Shown: piece after piece, positions 11,851 through 22,887 of the stretch
How positions within the stretch are numbered: the first letter of the stretch is position 1
Layout of the letters: the number at the start of each line of letters is the position of its first letter
DNA from: Torymus aiolomorphi
Lineage: Eukaryota > Arthropoda > Insecta > Hymenoptera > Torymidae
Length of the DNA stretch: 64,000 nucleotides
Direction: 5' to 3'
NCBI GenBank assembly: GCA_036365515.1
Contig: CM070875.1
Span: forward strand, 93,314,628-93,378,627
Translations under genes and position numbers: made by a program
The notes under the pieces: model-generated
Seen by the model: only the letters and a program-made list of their open reading frames with translations
Databases searched by the model: none
What the model was told of the DNA's origin: nothing

Positions 11851-13364
11851 ATTAATAACATTCAGAGGATTAATTTCATTTTGAGTGCTAAAATAATCAA
11901 ATATTTATAAGAATAATTGCATACAGAAATAGTATCTTTACAACACACATATATAGAATGCTGAAAATAAAAACATTTTTTTAATTTGTATGCGTCACCC
12001 CTCTAAACGTTAAATTACTATGTTGCGAGAACATAGCTATTTCTCAATGAGGAAGCTTTGTACGTTGTACGTTGTACGCTTTTACTGATATACGCCATCA
12101 TGCGACCAATGTCTTTTTACCGGGAAATATTTGTTTAAATATTAAAAAAATACCATATTTTCACAAGATAATAATGTTGCATTTAAAAAGGCGACACAAA
12201 CAAATATTTATACTTTGGGCCATCCTGTTAAGAATCTATTAAGAATATCGTATCTGTATATTTCTTTACTAAAGCGCTTGATTAAAATGAAAAGAAGGTA
12301 ATCTCGAGTTATTTTTTAAATTTGTAAACAGTAATCGATAAGATGTATTGCACAATGCCTGTTAAGTTAGATTTATTAAAATTAAGATTTAGTTATTTAA
12401 AATTATTATTTGTATGTAAAATTTATTATTTGTAAAACATCTAATAGTAAAGGAACCGTATACAATTTTGGCTAAAAATTGAATCAGGAGTCTATAATTT
12501 TGTTAATAACAGAAAGTAAACAATACAGTATACACAATAAAGTATATTTTGATAGATTTTTTAATTTTCGTAAAAATATTAAAGAAAAATCAATTTAAAC
12601 TATTTGTGCTCTATAACGTCAAATGTATCTCCAAAAAATGTAACAATGTACGAAATTGCATACAACAACACTGCACGACTGGAACTCTACCGATTTATAA
12701 ATACAATGTTTGCCAGCAATATATGAAACTACGAGTTCAATCACCAATCTATAAATATCCGCCTCATAATAACATAAAAATAACATATTATTTTCTCATT
12801 CACAATCAGCGCTTACTCTTATTTACTGCATAAAAATCACTTACATCCACGTACACACACGCACACACACATTAATTTTTTTTTAATGCTTTATTTATCA
12901 CGTATCAAAACGGTACGATTGCCTTTGACGAAGTATTTATAATAACACATAAAATATAATAAAGGGAAGTAAGAACATAATGAACTTCCGGGGATGATTT
13001 GCACCCCTTTAAAATGTATTATTCATAGATAAAAAATATAAATATTTTTCGTTTTTTGGTTCACTACAACATATAAAAGTTTAAATAAACATGTTACTTT
13101 TCTTGTGGAATTCAAGTCAAAATTAGTTTTTCGAAAAAGCTTTACAATAATCCGTTTAAACAAGTAGTTTAACCAAACTAATTTTGCAAAATTAATGATA
13201 AATTAGTATTTCGTATTGCCCGAAAGCGCTAAAATTACATAGCGTTTGTCTGTGTTATTGGTCAAAATTTTATGGTCATTCTTTTCAATGGAATGGTTTT
13301 TAAAGAGATATATTTATTGTAATTTTTATAGCTGAAAATTGATAAAAAACTTAATTTCCTTTAA

Positions 13365-14212
13365 AAAATAGGGTTGCTACCCTTAAAATTGAAAGTTATG
13401 CAGATTTATGGCCTTTTTAATTTTAAGATTTTTAGCGTTAGTTTTATTAAGGTATCTTTATTTATTTCTGAAATAATGAACAAAATAAAAATAAGGGGTA
13501 GTTACCCCTAAAAAATAATTTTGGTTAAAATCACGGGACAGGTGAACTTTATTTTTTAATTTTCTTTTAAATGGAATCAGTTTTAAGGCGATATATAATT
13601 TATTATAATTTTTATAGCTGAAAAATGATGAAAAAAGCTTAGTTGTCTTGAAAAAAAAATAGGGGTTGCTACCCTTAAAATTGAAAATAATGCTGTTTTG
13701 AAGCCTTTCTTATTTTAAAATTTTTAGCGTTGGTTTTATTAAGATGTCTTTATTTATTTCTGAAATAATGAACAAAATATAAATAAGGGGTAGTTACCCC
13801 CTAAAAAATAATTTTGGCCAAAACCACGAGACAGGTCAACTTTATTTTTTTATTTTCTTTTAAATGAAATCTGTTTTGAGGCGATATATAATTTATTGTA
13901 ATTTTTATAGCTGAAAATTGATGAAAAAAGCTTAGTTTTCTTGAAAAAAAATAGGGGTTGCTACCCTTAAAATTGAAAGTAATGCTGTTTTGAAGCTTTT
14001 CCTATTTTAAAATTTTTAGCGTTGGTTTTATTAAACTAGCTTTATTCGTTTTTGAAATATTTGAAAAAAACTGTTTTTGCGGGTGAACTTTAGGGGTAGA
14101 TTTCACCCCCTTAAGGTGTCTATCAGCACGTAAAAAAAAATACGTGTCTCTTATTTCTTAATGTACTACAACATATTGCTATATCGTCCAAATCGGCGAC
14201 TTACACTTGGGG
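13365..14212. repeat. Right long terminal inverted repeat of the pogo-like element
   Basis: Reverse complement of 9061-9900, with the same internal tandem units (marker AGGGGTTGCTACCCTTAAAA at about 13663 and 13959). Ends CTTACACTTGGGG next to TA. Confidence 0.85.
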
Positions 14213-14221
14213 TACATTCCT

Positions 14222-14430
14222 TGTAAGTGTATGTTATCAATTGACAAATCAGTCTTACGAAAAATACGCGGACGAAATCAAAAGCAGGCTAAATAAATTG
14301 AAGGAACACATACAGTTAAATAATCGAGACGCTAATGTTATAAGTATTAAAAATACATTTTATGAAAACGTAGCCAAAAGTACTTTTATAAATGGTATTA
14401 AAGAGCTATTAAAGAGCTGATTAATTCTAC
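14222..14430 (+). pseudogene. gag: gag of element A, second segment
   Basis: After the pogo-like insertion the gag frame resumes (frameshifted) and reads through Y-A-D-E-I-K-S-R-L-N-K-L and F-I-N-G-I-K-E to a stop at about 14418. The LTR of element B starts at 14431. The last bases, AAGAGCTGATTAATTCTAC, resemble AAGAGCCTTATCATTCTTAC right after element B, a possible diverged duplicated target. Confidence 0.6.
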
Positions 14431-15946
14431 TGTTACGTGAGAGGTTAAGATACTCGCACGTAAGGGCAGAACCATAAATTATTTTGGGATGTCGCCCAGG
14501 ACATCTATCATTCCTTTTACCTAAGAGATCCTAATCGCCTTACTACGGGTATCTAATGACGGTATATTTCGATCGTAGATAAAGGGTTGATAGTTCCTTA
14601 TCTGTTCTCCTTCATGCGCTTCCCTTTGTCTGCATATTCCTGGCTTTTATTCTTGTTGATCTGATGCACGTATTAGTCCTAAATCTCGACGGATCGTATA
14701 CCTCAATCTTCGGAAATTTAGACGATCATGCTATAATGATCTTCTCAACTTCTTAATGCATGAGGGAAATCCGGGCTACGGTTTAGTAAGATGGTTTTAT
14801 GGTAGTTAGGTTATATTAATGATTAATTATTAGGGAAAAAAAAGAAAGGGTTAAATTTGTTAACAACTATTTGTAAAAAAAAACAATTAAGGTTATTATT
14901 AATCATATTATTGTTATTAATATTGTATATTTTCGTTATTATTAATTACTATATTATTAGATTATTACTAATTATTAAGTTTCTATTGTTATTAATTATC
15001 AGTAATCCGCATTAACAATTTATCGTAAATTATTAGTTTAACGAGCAAAATGCCAATAACGAAGTCACACGGCACTAGAAACCCTGATCCATTACCCCGT
15101 AGTTATGGCCGGTCTCACAGTAGTTTTATAGAATTTACGGAATAAACGCTCCTATATCACCTACGAATAACAAGTACGCGATTAACAACAATTGAAAATT
15201 ATGAACAAATGCCCGAAAAAAACAATCTTTAAAATTCTTGCACGCGAACCAATAATTTCCAAATGAATGAATTGTTATAAATAAAGATTCTCATCTTTTG
15301 TTGTAACTCGATGGATTCCTTGAAGAATGGAATAATGTGTGGAATTATGGGTTTTCGGAAATTGAAATGAAATATTCACCAATATGTCAGTTTTTTCCTT
15401 TTCTTTTATTTTTCCTTCAATTGTAGTTCAGTGGTCCCGTATAACAGTGGTAAATTTGGTAATATTCTAATACACGATGTCAATATTCTAGCGCCTAACG
15501 AACTTATAAAAATTACTCCTAAACAACATATATTCCCGATAAAAGTTAACGACTATACTTTTTGACTAATTATTTCCGACTGTCGTGGCAACGAATTTTC
15601 GCCGCCCGCACACCTGGATCCGCGAAAATTCGCTCCCACTACGGTCGTTCGCTGTCTCTCTCGCTCCCGCAGCGGCTATCGGCGCAGGTAAGGCAGGGAG
15701 CGCGAAAGGTGGCCGGGAGGTGCTGCCACTGATCGAGCGCGGCGCCTGTTCTCCTCGCGCTCGTATGAGTTTCCTCGCGGTCGTCGTGCCGGATCAAGGC
15801 CGTTGCCCCGCTAGCGCAGCGATTTCTGGACATCGCCCGATTCTTATTTCCTAATTTCATTTTGCGCAATGGCAAGCTACTCGGCTAATAATAAGTTGAA
15901 TAAATTAAAATCAATAAATTAAGAATAAAAATATTGGCACGTAACA
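14431..15946 (-). repeat. 3' LTR of element B (complete)
   Basis: 1516 bp bounded by TGTTACGTG and CACGTAACA (9-bp inverted ends). The inner ~660 bp (15286-15946) matches 24276-24933. The 80-90 residue frames on both strands here are LTR sequence, not genes. Confidence 0.85.
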
Positions 15947-15972
15947 TCACCCCTCTCTTATTTTACTTGTCG
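15947..15972 (-). promoter_or_regulatory. Polypurine tract of element B
   Basis: Read on the minus strand, AAATAAGAGAGGGGTGA immediately precedes the 3' LTR, the expected place for the plus-strand primer. A related copy lies at 19783-19809. Confidence 0.75.
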
Positions 15973-16562
15973 CCCAGGCAATTGCGATGAGTACGAGGTT
16001 ACAATAATGGTTACAAACAGAATTCACAATAATTTTGACGCAATATAAGTCCTTGTCCGATCTGTTATTAGGAATTAGTAAAAAGATGAGAGGTCGCTAT
16101 TAAAGTTTAGGAGGTACAAAAGATCCTGGGAGAATCCGACGGTTGAGAGCAGTCCACTTGTCTTGATAGCCGGGTTTACAAAAGCGCTTCGAATCTCTTA
16201 GTGGGTAGGTATTTATGGTCACCGATTCGACTAAGATAACCATAGATTTTTCAGACCTAATGTATTAATTTTATAATTAATTGATTAGCTGTCTCTAGTT
16301 CGAGGAATTAATCTTAGTCCAGTTCGAAGCCTCGCTATGGACTGGACTAATTTCAGGTACGGCATCTTTATGCTGCGGCTACCTCTTGTGGTCTGTCTCC
16401 TAGATAACTAATAAGATAACTCCCAAGACGACTCTCGATAGCCTCCTCCTTTGCTGACCATTTTCTGGAACAAAAAAAAAGGAAAGGATCGAATGGGCCT
16501 TGTTAAATAATGAGGGGGTCGGTTAGGGTAAGTGTGGTCAATAAGTCCGGATGTCCGTAAGT
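15973..16562. other. Non-coding 3' region of element B
   Basis: Lies between the coiled-coil ORF and the polypurine tract. No open frame with recognisable features. Confidence 0.5.
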
Positions 16563-16974
16563 TTATTGCATGTCTTTCGGTGATTTGTTGCTCACACTTA
16601 GGCGGGCAAAGGACAAAGTCAACTCATGGACTTGCTCTTCCAGGTTGTTGACTCGGTTGTCGAGAACAGTGAGCCGTTGGAGGGTTGAGTTTGTGAGATG
16701 GCCTAGATGTTGCCGAACTTTGTCCGATTTAGCGAGTATTTTATGCATTGTGCTCTTCGTCACGGTTCGTTCTGTGAAGAGTACACCAATAATCATGGCG
16801 TTTTTTTTTTAAGTTTTCCTCATGTTCCTTCACCTGATCAGCCAGGTGACTTATTGTTGCCCATTGATCTTCGTGGACGGCCCTTAGTCTCGCCAATTCT
16901 TGCTCCAATTCTATGACTCTATAAATCAGTCGACTTTCTGCGAAAACAGGATGACTGTCCGGTATCATTTTGGC
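16563..16974 (-). CDS. Coiled-coil accessory ORF of element B
   Basis: Two overlapping minus-strand frames (first ATG at 16968; second frame 16563-16796) are joined by a slip in the A10 run near 16801-16811, together about 130 codons. Both halves have heptad-type Leu/Val/Ile spacing (V-I-E-L-E-Q-E-L-A-R-L; L-D-N-R-V-N-N-L-E-E-Q-V-H-E-L), so a coiled coil is likely. A splice-acceptor-like TTTTGTTTCAG ends at 16975, a few bases before the ATG. It lies downstream of env in the same orientation. Family not recognised; it could instead be the last exon of the RRM gene. Confidence 0.5.
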
Positions 16975-17736
16975 CTGAAACAAAAGTAAGGTCCGGGGTC
17001 CTTAGTCCTCTTTTTTTTTTTCGGGGGGGGGGGAGGAAATTTCGGGATCGTCCAAGGTAAATGAATTTCAACTTTTGGTCCTAATGCTCGTTGTCGATGA
17101 CACGTCTTTTCGTGTAGTCCAAAATTTCGACGGTCGATTTCAATTCCACATTCCTGGTGTTTAATCTTTATATTATAGATAGATTTGGAGTACTGTGGTC
17201 GCGCAGGTATCGCTCGGTATCGGATGTCGCTTCTCTGTAGAGCTCTTTGTGCGGATTCCTCCTCCAGGTATTTGACGAAACCATGAGAAAACCGATCTTG
17301 GTTGTCTTTTATTGTATGAACATATTCTAGAATTCCAAAATGGGCAAAATGGTAAAAAAACTTCTTTCAATTGTTCCTGCGTCCTTCCCTGATCTTTTGG
17401 CCAGGGTATTTGGCAAAAGATACGAGTCTTCTCCTTGGTTCCGGGTTCGGATGGATGAGTTCGTTTCCTTGCTTTTCGTGGTGGAATAGGCATCCTTTCA
17501 TTCTCGAAGGCCAAAGTGGTTTCCAATAGCCAAAGGTCCTTAGATTTTTCTGCTACTGTGGCGTCCTTTTGATTCTTGAATGTGATCTTAGTCGTTTGGG
17601 TAGTTAAACTTTCCGATATGACTTCCACCATAGTAATAGGTCCGGCCTGTTTGAAACAGGTTATAAGTCCATCGAGTCCCAGGTCCGTTTGATAAGTCAC
17701 AGTGATGAAATGAGGAGGGTTTGTTGAAGGGTCCAT
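16970..17736 (-). CDS. Tandem-RRM accessory ORF of element B
   Basis: ATG at 17736. Residues about 10-75 have an RRM-like order: F-I-T-V-T-Y (RNP2-like), helix, then T-K-I-T-F-K-N (RNP1-like). A second RRM starts near residue 104: R-I-F-C-Q-I-P-W (RNP2), helix T-Q-E-Q-L-K-E-V-F. After a frameshift near 17343 comes an RNP1-like R-F-S-H-G-F-V-K-Y followed by E-S-A-Q-R-A-L. From memory the second domain resembles RBM45-type RRMs, so host capture is possible. A splice-acceptor-like CCTTTTCAG ends at 17767. RRMs are not normal parts of gypsy elements. The RRM fold is fairly likely; origin and role are inference. Confidence 0.6.
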
Positions 17737-17766
17737 TTTTTTTCTTTTTCTTTTTATTTATTCGAT

Positions 17767-17777
17767 CTGAAAAGGAA
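17767..17777 (-). promoter_or_regulatory. Splice-acceptor-like site before the RRM ORF
   Basis: Minus-strand CTTCCTTTTCAG, about 30 nt upstream of the RRM ATG. Prediction by sequence only. Confidence 0.4.
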
Positions 17778-17790
17778 GGTATATATGATT

Positions 17791-18435
17791 TTAATCGAGT
17801 TCCGCCAACTGGGGTGGGAGTGCGGGTGACATTAGGATGGGAGTAGATACTGAGCGGGTAGGAACAGGTTGGATAGCTACATAAGTTAATGGAGTTTCTA
17901 CAGTTGCGGTGTCTCTTTTCCCAGTATATCGCGATGAGGGTTGGGGTCGTTTTCCTATTATCCTTCTATAGAGGAAAAACGAGATTACACCAAGTATAAT
18001 TGTTATGCCTTGAAAAGTTATCCCTCCATATATTAGAGATCGAGTGAACGAAGTGTCTCTTTTATGTTCCCCTATCTCTTTCATACGGGAGACAATATTT
18101 GTGAGACGCTCCATCCTTGGTGTAAAGACTGTGTGCGGTGACGGTTGTCCTATTTCTAAAGGTGTGGACTCGTTCATGTGTTGCCATAGCTCTGGATGTA
18201 CGACCATAATATTTAGGCCTACGTCTGGAGCGTAGATGTATTGAGACTTGGCAGTCTGATCCTGGTTATCAGGTAGTTCCACTGTATGAGTTCTGGCGGA
18301 GCAACCAGTGGCCAACCTCAACAGGCCCGTGCCCTTAATAGTCGGAGTGCAATATATCTCCCCTGGGAATGTGATTCGGACCGTTTCTTCCTTGATTATG
18401 GAGTATAGCCAACTATCAGTTAGTTCTAAGTAACG
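17791..18435 (-). pseudogene. env: env of element B, C-terminal part with membrane anchor
   Basis: Continues the env frame of 18436-19740 after a frameshift near 18430. It has a Cys-containing ectodomain end and one clear transmembrane segment (about 20 hydrophobic residues, I-T-I-I-L-G-V-I-S-F-F-L) followed by Arg-Arg and a ~60-residue tail, as in type I fusion glycoproteins. Confidence 0.75.
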
Positions 18436-19740
18436 TCATTGGCTCGAGGAGGATGAAGATATCATTATTTCGCACGACTTGAGGACGTCAGGATGCGGAT
18501 TGAGTAAGAGTTCCACTTCGCATTCCTTTCGTTTGGAAATGGTAAATAAAGGGCCCTTAGGTGGGCAAATGCGTCCATAATGAGTCGGGATACATTCTTG
18601 TAGATGTTGTTCGGTGACTTTCAAATACACCTGCAAGTCCCTTTTCACGGCCAAATAAGGGTAGGATGGGGAAATATGGGCAACCCCGAAACTTTGGTTT
18701 TTCAATTCTTGAGGAATCCTTACGGGGTGAAGTCTGTATAACTCGTAGGTTGATCTTTCCGTAAGAGGTATGGTTAGACTTATTAAAACCCTCCCTTCAT
18801 GGAAGGTGGCATCCACCGTTGCTATCTTTGCAATTTCCTCTGGCCGCAGGTGGTGCAATGGCATCGGTAGTATTCGGCTTTCCCCTGTTTGTTGGATATC
18901 TATGGCGATTTGGTGGAGTTCATCATGTCGGAAAAGCTTAGGGTGCAACTTCTTCCCGATCAGTGTATTGAGGATCGTTAGGATCTCTCTATTACAGTGT
19001 ATCAGATGGTCTAATTTTGTTTCCATTTGCTGAGGAAACGTAGAAAGTTCCCATGCTAGATGGTTTTCGTTAGCTTCGACTAAGAGAGCATTAAGTTTAC
19101 TATTCAAAGTTTCACCCATCCTCTTCATAGTCTCTCGATGCAATGTCGTGATGTTATACAGTTCTTCGAGGTTGGCCGAGATGAGGTGTGTCTTTTCAAC
19201 TGAGAGTTTCACGATTTTCTTTTGATCTCTAAACAGCTGATCGATGTTCTTGTTAATAGTATCCGCGTCGTCCGTTGTGATGAGGCCGAACAAGCTTTTG
19301 CTTACACTTCCTATGATACCAAGAGGGGCCATTCTGCGTGCTCGGATATCCTTAATTGATGAAGGGTCATCAATAGGCTGAGTGTCCATAGACATGGCTG
19401 CCTGTTTTATATCCCCATGTACGTGACTAAGGGTCTTCAGTTTCACCTCCATGAGGTCTTTATTTAGGGCGGCATTGCAGTGGTCAATTCCTAGGTGGGT
19501 TATGCATTTGGTCAATTGTTCATTGTACGTTCGAGTAGGGCCGTGTTCCTTAAGAAAACCATGCAAATCTAGATGAATAATGACTTTCCAATTTCCTCTC
19601 TGGATCCGGATTGATGGTAGTTTTTCATAATAAATCCCAGGGTTGGTGTTAATAGGGGTTATTTCATAATGGGTCGGCGACAACCTTGCTCGTGGAATCG
19701 CGATAAAGAGTGTTATCATCCTAATGTAAACTGCAAGCAT
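18436..19740 (-). CDS. env: env of element B (F-type fusion glycoprotein), N-terminal part
   Basis: 434-aa frame from ATG 19740. It has a hydrophobic N-terminal segment (signal peptide), paired Cys, a basic R-A-R-R furin-like site at about residue 134 directly followed by a glycine-rich hydrophobic fusion-peptide-like segment (L-G-I-I-G-S-V), then long heptad-rich helices. This is the layout shared by errantivirus Env and baculovirus F proteins. A splice-acceptor-like TCTGATTTCAG abuts the ATG, as expected for a spliced env message. A frameshift near 18430 separates it from its membrane anchor. Confidence 0.85.
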   Translation of the reverse strand: MLAVYIRMITLFIAIPRARLSPTHYEITPINTNPGIYYEKLPSIRIQRGNWKVIIHLDLHGFLKEHGPTRTYNEQLTKCITHLGIDHCNAALNKDLMEVKLKTLSHVHGDIKQAAMSMDTQPIDDPSSIKDIRARRMAPLGIIGSVSKSLFGLITTDDADTINKNIDQLFRDQKKIVKLSVEKTHLISANLEELYNITTLHRETMKRMGETLNSKLNALLVEANENHLAWELSTFPQQMETKLDHLIHCNREILTILNTLIGKKLHPKLFRHDELHQIAIDIQQTGESRILPMPLHHLRPEEIAKIATVDATFHEGRVLISLTIPLTERSTYELYRLHPVRIPQELKNQSFGVAHISPSYPYLAVKRDLQVYLKVTEQHLQECIPTHYGRICPPKGPLFTISKRKECEVELLLNPHPDVLKSCEIMISSSSSSQ

Positions 19741-19782
19741 CTGAAATCAGATACAGGAGTTTGTGATGAAATTTGGTTTGCT

Positions 19783-19809
19783 ACACACCCCCTTCTTATT
19801 TTACTTGTC
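19783..19809 (-). promoter_or_regulatory. Second polypurine-tract-like copy between pol and env
   Basis: Minus-strand GACAAGTAAAATAAGAAGGG is nearly identical to the tract next to the 3' LTR (15947-15972), including its upstream GACAAGTAAAATAAGA. Its position between integrase and env could suit an extra plus-strand initiation site, but a chance local duplication is possible. Confidence 0.5.
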
Positions 19810-19842
19810 GACCTGACAAGTGAATATAAATTTTGCTAATCA

Positions 19843-22716
19843 GTATCGCTATCGGAGGGAAGAAAAATTTTCAATTTATCCGTGTGTTTTCGGATTGTTT
19901 TACCGTTTGGTAATTCTAACGTTGTTCCTACCTAGTATTGCTTTGATTTTAAGGGATTTCTTATAGAAACTGTCAAATTTCGAGGTGCGCGGCTCCACTT
20001 TTACCCAAGCGTAACTACCAACAGTTCCCTTCAATGGTTTCACTTGCCGATCATATCTTTGTTTTGACTTTTCTTTCGCTTTGATTTGGGTGTCGGCGGC
20101 TTGGATTTTCAATTCATCTAATCTGGTAATTAGGTTCTGCAAGTACAAATTATAGGTCCTCAATTGATCCGCGGCTGGCATTCGAGTAGAGAACCTTGCC
20201 AATCGGCCGTAGATTAGTTCAAATGGCGTGAAATTCGTGCTTGTGTGGACACTGGTGTTATAGGTGAATGTGGCGAATGGAGCCAAGTCATCCCAGTCAT
20301 CATACTTCTCAGAATAAGTCCTCACGAAATCCATTAGAGGGGCGTGGCTGCGTTCCAAGGATCCATTCATTTGGGGATGGTAAGCTGAAGTCGTGAGATG
20401 ATGGATCCGGAACAGTCGCAACAGTCCCTCAACAATTTCAGAGAGAAAACTGGTTCCTCTGTCGGATAGGATGGCCCTCGGTGCTCCAAATTGGCATATG
20501 AGATGTCTGGCCAGGGCGTCCGCGATAGTAGAGGCTTTCAGGTTGGGTATGAGGATGTCGATGAGATATTTTGTCAAGTTACATTGCATAGTCAGCAGAT
20601 GGCAATTTCCTCTGGGGGTAGTCCGTAACTTCCCCACTGTGTCTATGGAAACCTTATCGAAGGCTTCGATAGGTGTATCAGTAATGATCATGGGCTCTCT
20701 CGTCCTGATCCTTTCGATTTTCTTTTCCTGACATTGAGGACAGCGCCTAACATAGTCAAGGACGTCGTTGCGCATGCAGAGCCAGTAATACCTTTCGCGA
20801 ATTTTCCTGTAAGTCTAATTTATTTCCTTGTGTCCCCCGATGAAGCTATCGTGGAGAGTTTCGATAATCTGCTTCCGTTCCTCCCGCTTTGGTAGTTCTA
20901 CCTGGCCATAACATACAGTAACGTCAATAGGTGTTCCACTGAAGGTGGTAGCTAGTTCCTCAATTAAGCAACCTGGATCAAATTCATCTATGAGATCGCC
21001 ACGGCGAGCTATGCGAAAACTAGGGATATTCTTCCTCAAGAGTACTCTTCCGAGTCGCTGGATCGTATTCTTGATGACGATCCAGTCGGTCGGACTTGAG
21101 TGCCTTTCCTTCACTACCAAGGAGAATACGTTGTGATTCCTGAACGGTGTGGTGATTACTTGGCCCATTTGGGGTTTCCGGGTCTTCCAGCTTTTTGGGT
21201 CGATAGCCCCAATTTCCGTTAGCAAAAGTCCTATAGTATCACTGATGGTGCAATCCTTGGCGATAAAGTGCACAGTATTATCTCTTTTGTACGTAAGACA
21301 TTGTCGGGAGGTGGCAACGTTGTTCTTTAACGTAAGGGGTGTATTGGATTGCTTTAGCTGGGTGACGTCCGAATCCGAGGAAGATACTTCCATCTGAGGA
21401 TCAACGAGGCATGTTTGGCTCTTGTACTGATTTAAGGGGTTGAACTGCTGATACATAGATAAAAATAATCCTAACGCTTCCTCGGAGGGATGATCGAACT
21501 GTAGGTCGATCGGTGGTTCCTCTCCTGTCTTGTTACCTTCCTCACGGATTCCTTTCAAGTTCGGGACATGGATAGATCGACGTTGTGGTGCCTTGCCCCT
21601 AGGAGTGCTTTTGGCCATAGGAGTGGTAGGTTCTACGGAAGACAATCGAGAAGTGGAGGGTTTGTTGCCATTTTTCTGGGCACTAGATTCCTCGTCCGAT
21701 TCGTCCGAGTCCTGTTGGCTGCACTCGTTAAGCGTTCGTCTGACTAAATTCTGGGTTCTCTCGGCCATGACGGAATCGTCTTTCGTCAGAGGATCTATAG
21801 GATCCATGTCGTCCAAGATGGTTTGCATTTGTTCACCTACCCTATCTCCATCGGAGAAATGTGACGGGAAGTTAACGATTTCTTCTTCTTCGTCGGGTGC
21901 TATGAGCGATTTTTCCTGGTGCACTCGGATGCTTTCCTCAAAGCGGTGGAAGGACTTTCGCAGCTCCTCCTGGGTGAGGGTTGTATGGAGATCCTCCTTT
22001 TCCTGGTCGGTTTCGCTTACCGGGACAGCTGATACCTCGACTTCGGTTTGGTTTGACACGAATGGTTCGTCGGTATAGGCTTCGTTCTCTCCTTTTTCTT
22101 TGGAAGAACGGTCTTCTTCAGACGAGAGGTTAGATTCCTCGATCCTCAGTCCGCTGTTCCGGGGGTTATATATAGAAGGTCGGTCATCAGTTTCGGAGTC
22201 TTCTGTCTCGATTCTTGTTGGTGACAAAAGGTCGTTGAGGGGTTGTTGGAATTGGGGTCCTAAGGAGACATTTATTGGCGCGGGGGTAGTAGTGGACGGA
22301 CGCGCATATGGTTGGGTTTGTCCTTGGCTGGAATCCTGATCTTTGGGTATAGTATCAGATTCCGCTGTCTTAGATTCCTTCTGTTTAGGAGTGGTATCCG
22401 AATCCGGAGCGTCCACTTTGGCCTTTCCTCTTGTGCGCTGTGCTATTGTACTGTGGTCTAGGGCGGGGGCTACTTTGCGGGTCTTGGATCCAATGGTTCT
22501 TCCAAGTTTCCTGGGATTATTAGTAGTAGAGGGCTCTGGGGCCGAGGGCAACCGGGGTCGCAGCTTCTGTCCACTGGTGTTTGTCGGGGTCGGAACTCTA
22601 TTTGGGTTTCTACTTGAATCTTGCACCGCCGTTGGCATGAGCTTCTTTTCCTTGAGAACTAAAATTTTGATCCCTGGTAAAGCAAGATTGATATCTTCCT
22701 CAGTAGGTTCTTCCAC
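19843..22716 (-). pseudogene. pol: Element B pol: low-complexity linker, macrodomain-like region and integrase
   Basis: One frame with a single in-frame TAG at 20815-20817 and a frameshift near 19910. Residues 1-470 (to about 21300) are acidic, Ser/Thr/Pro-rich and probably disordered. About 20889-21294 has an alternating beta/alpha pattern (V-H-F-I-A-K-D-C, N-V-F-S-L-V-V-K-E, S-F-R-I-A, I-D-V-T-V-C-Y-G) suggestive of a macrodomain; low confidence. Then the integrase: H-D-S-F-I-G-G-H and C-P-Q-C zinc site, catalytic Asp in S-I-D-T-V-G, Asp in L-S-D-R-G and Glu in G-S-L-E-R-S-H. A basic C-terminal domain ends with a K-H-T-D-K-L-type tail in the shifted frame. Confidence 0.75.
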
Positions 22717-22887
22717 CGGATTTCTGGAAAGGGCATCGGCATTGCAATTAAGTTTACCTGGCTTGTACCTAAAGGTATACTCAGACAGTAAATTTAAACA
22801 TCCATCGCATGAGCCTTTGGCCAGGATCCTTTCTACTGTGCATCCAGTTTAGGGGTTCGTGATCTGCAACTAAGGTGAACTTCCGAC

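Larger units (their letters stand above)
9061..14212 (-). mobile_element. pogo/Tc1-mariner-type DNA transposon nested in element A gag
   Basis: Ends are perfect inverted copies beginning CCCCAAGTGTAAGTCGCCGA, flanked by TA on both sides (9059-9060 and 14213-14214), the Tc1/mariner-superfamily target. The terminal repeats are very long (about 840 bp each) and contain internal tandem units. The transposase is on the minus strand at 10198-11850. The remaining ~1.5 kb (11851-13365) is AT-rich with no gene I can support. Confidence 0.85.

Noticed and set aside
12549..12833. 94-aa frame inside the pogo-like element
   Set aside because: AT-rich, no motif, not near the transposase; probably random.
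15585..15875. 78-90 residue frames repeated at 24572-24862
   Set aside because: Both lie inside element B LTR copies on both strands; shared because the LTR is shared, not because they are genes.
20945..22852. Plus-strand frames of up to 182 aa opposite element B pol
   Set aside because: Antisense shadows of the Ser/Glu/Asp-rich pol linker; no motif of their own.
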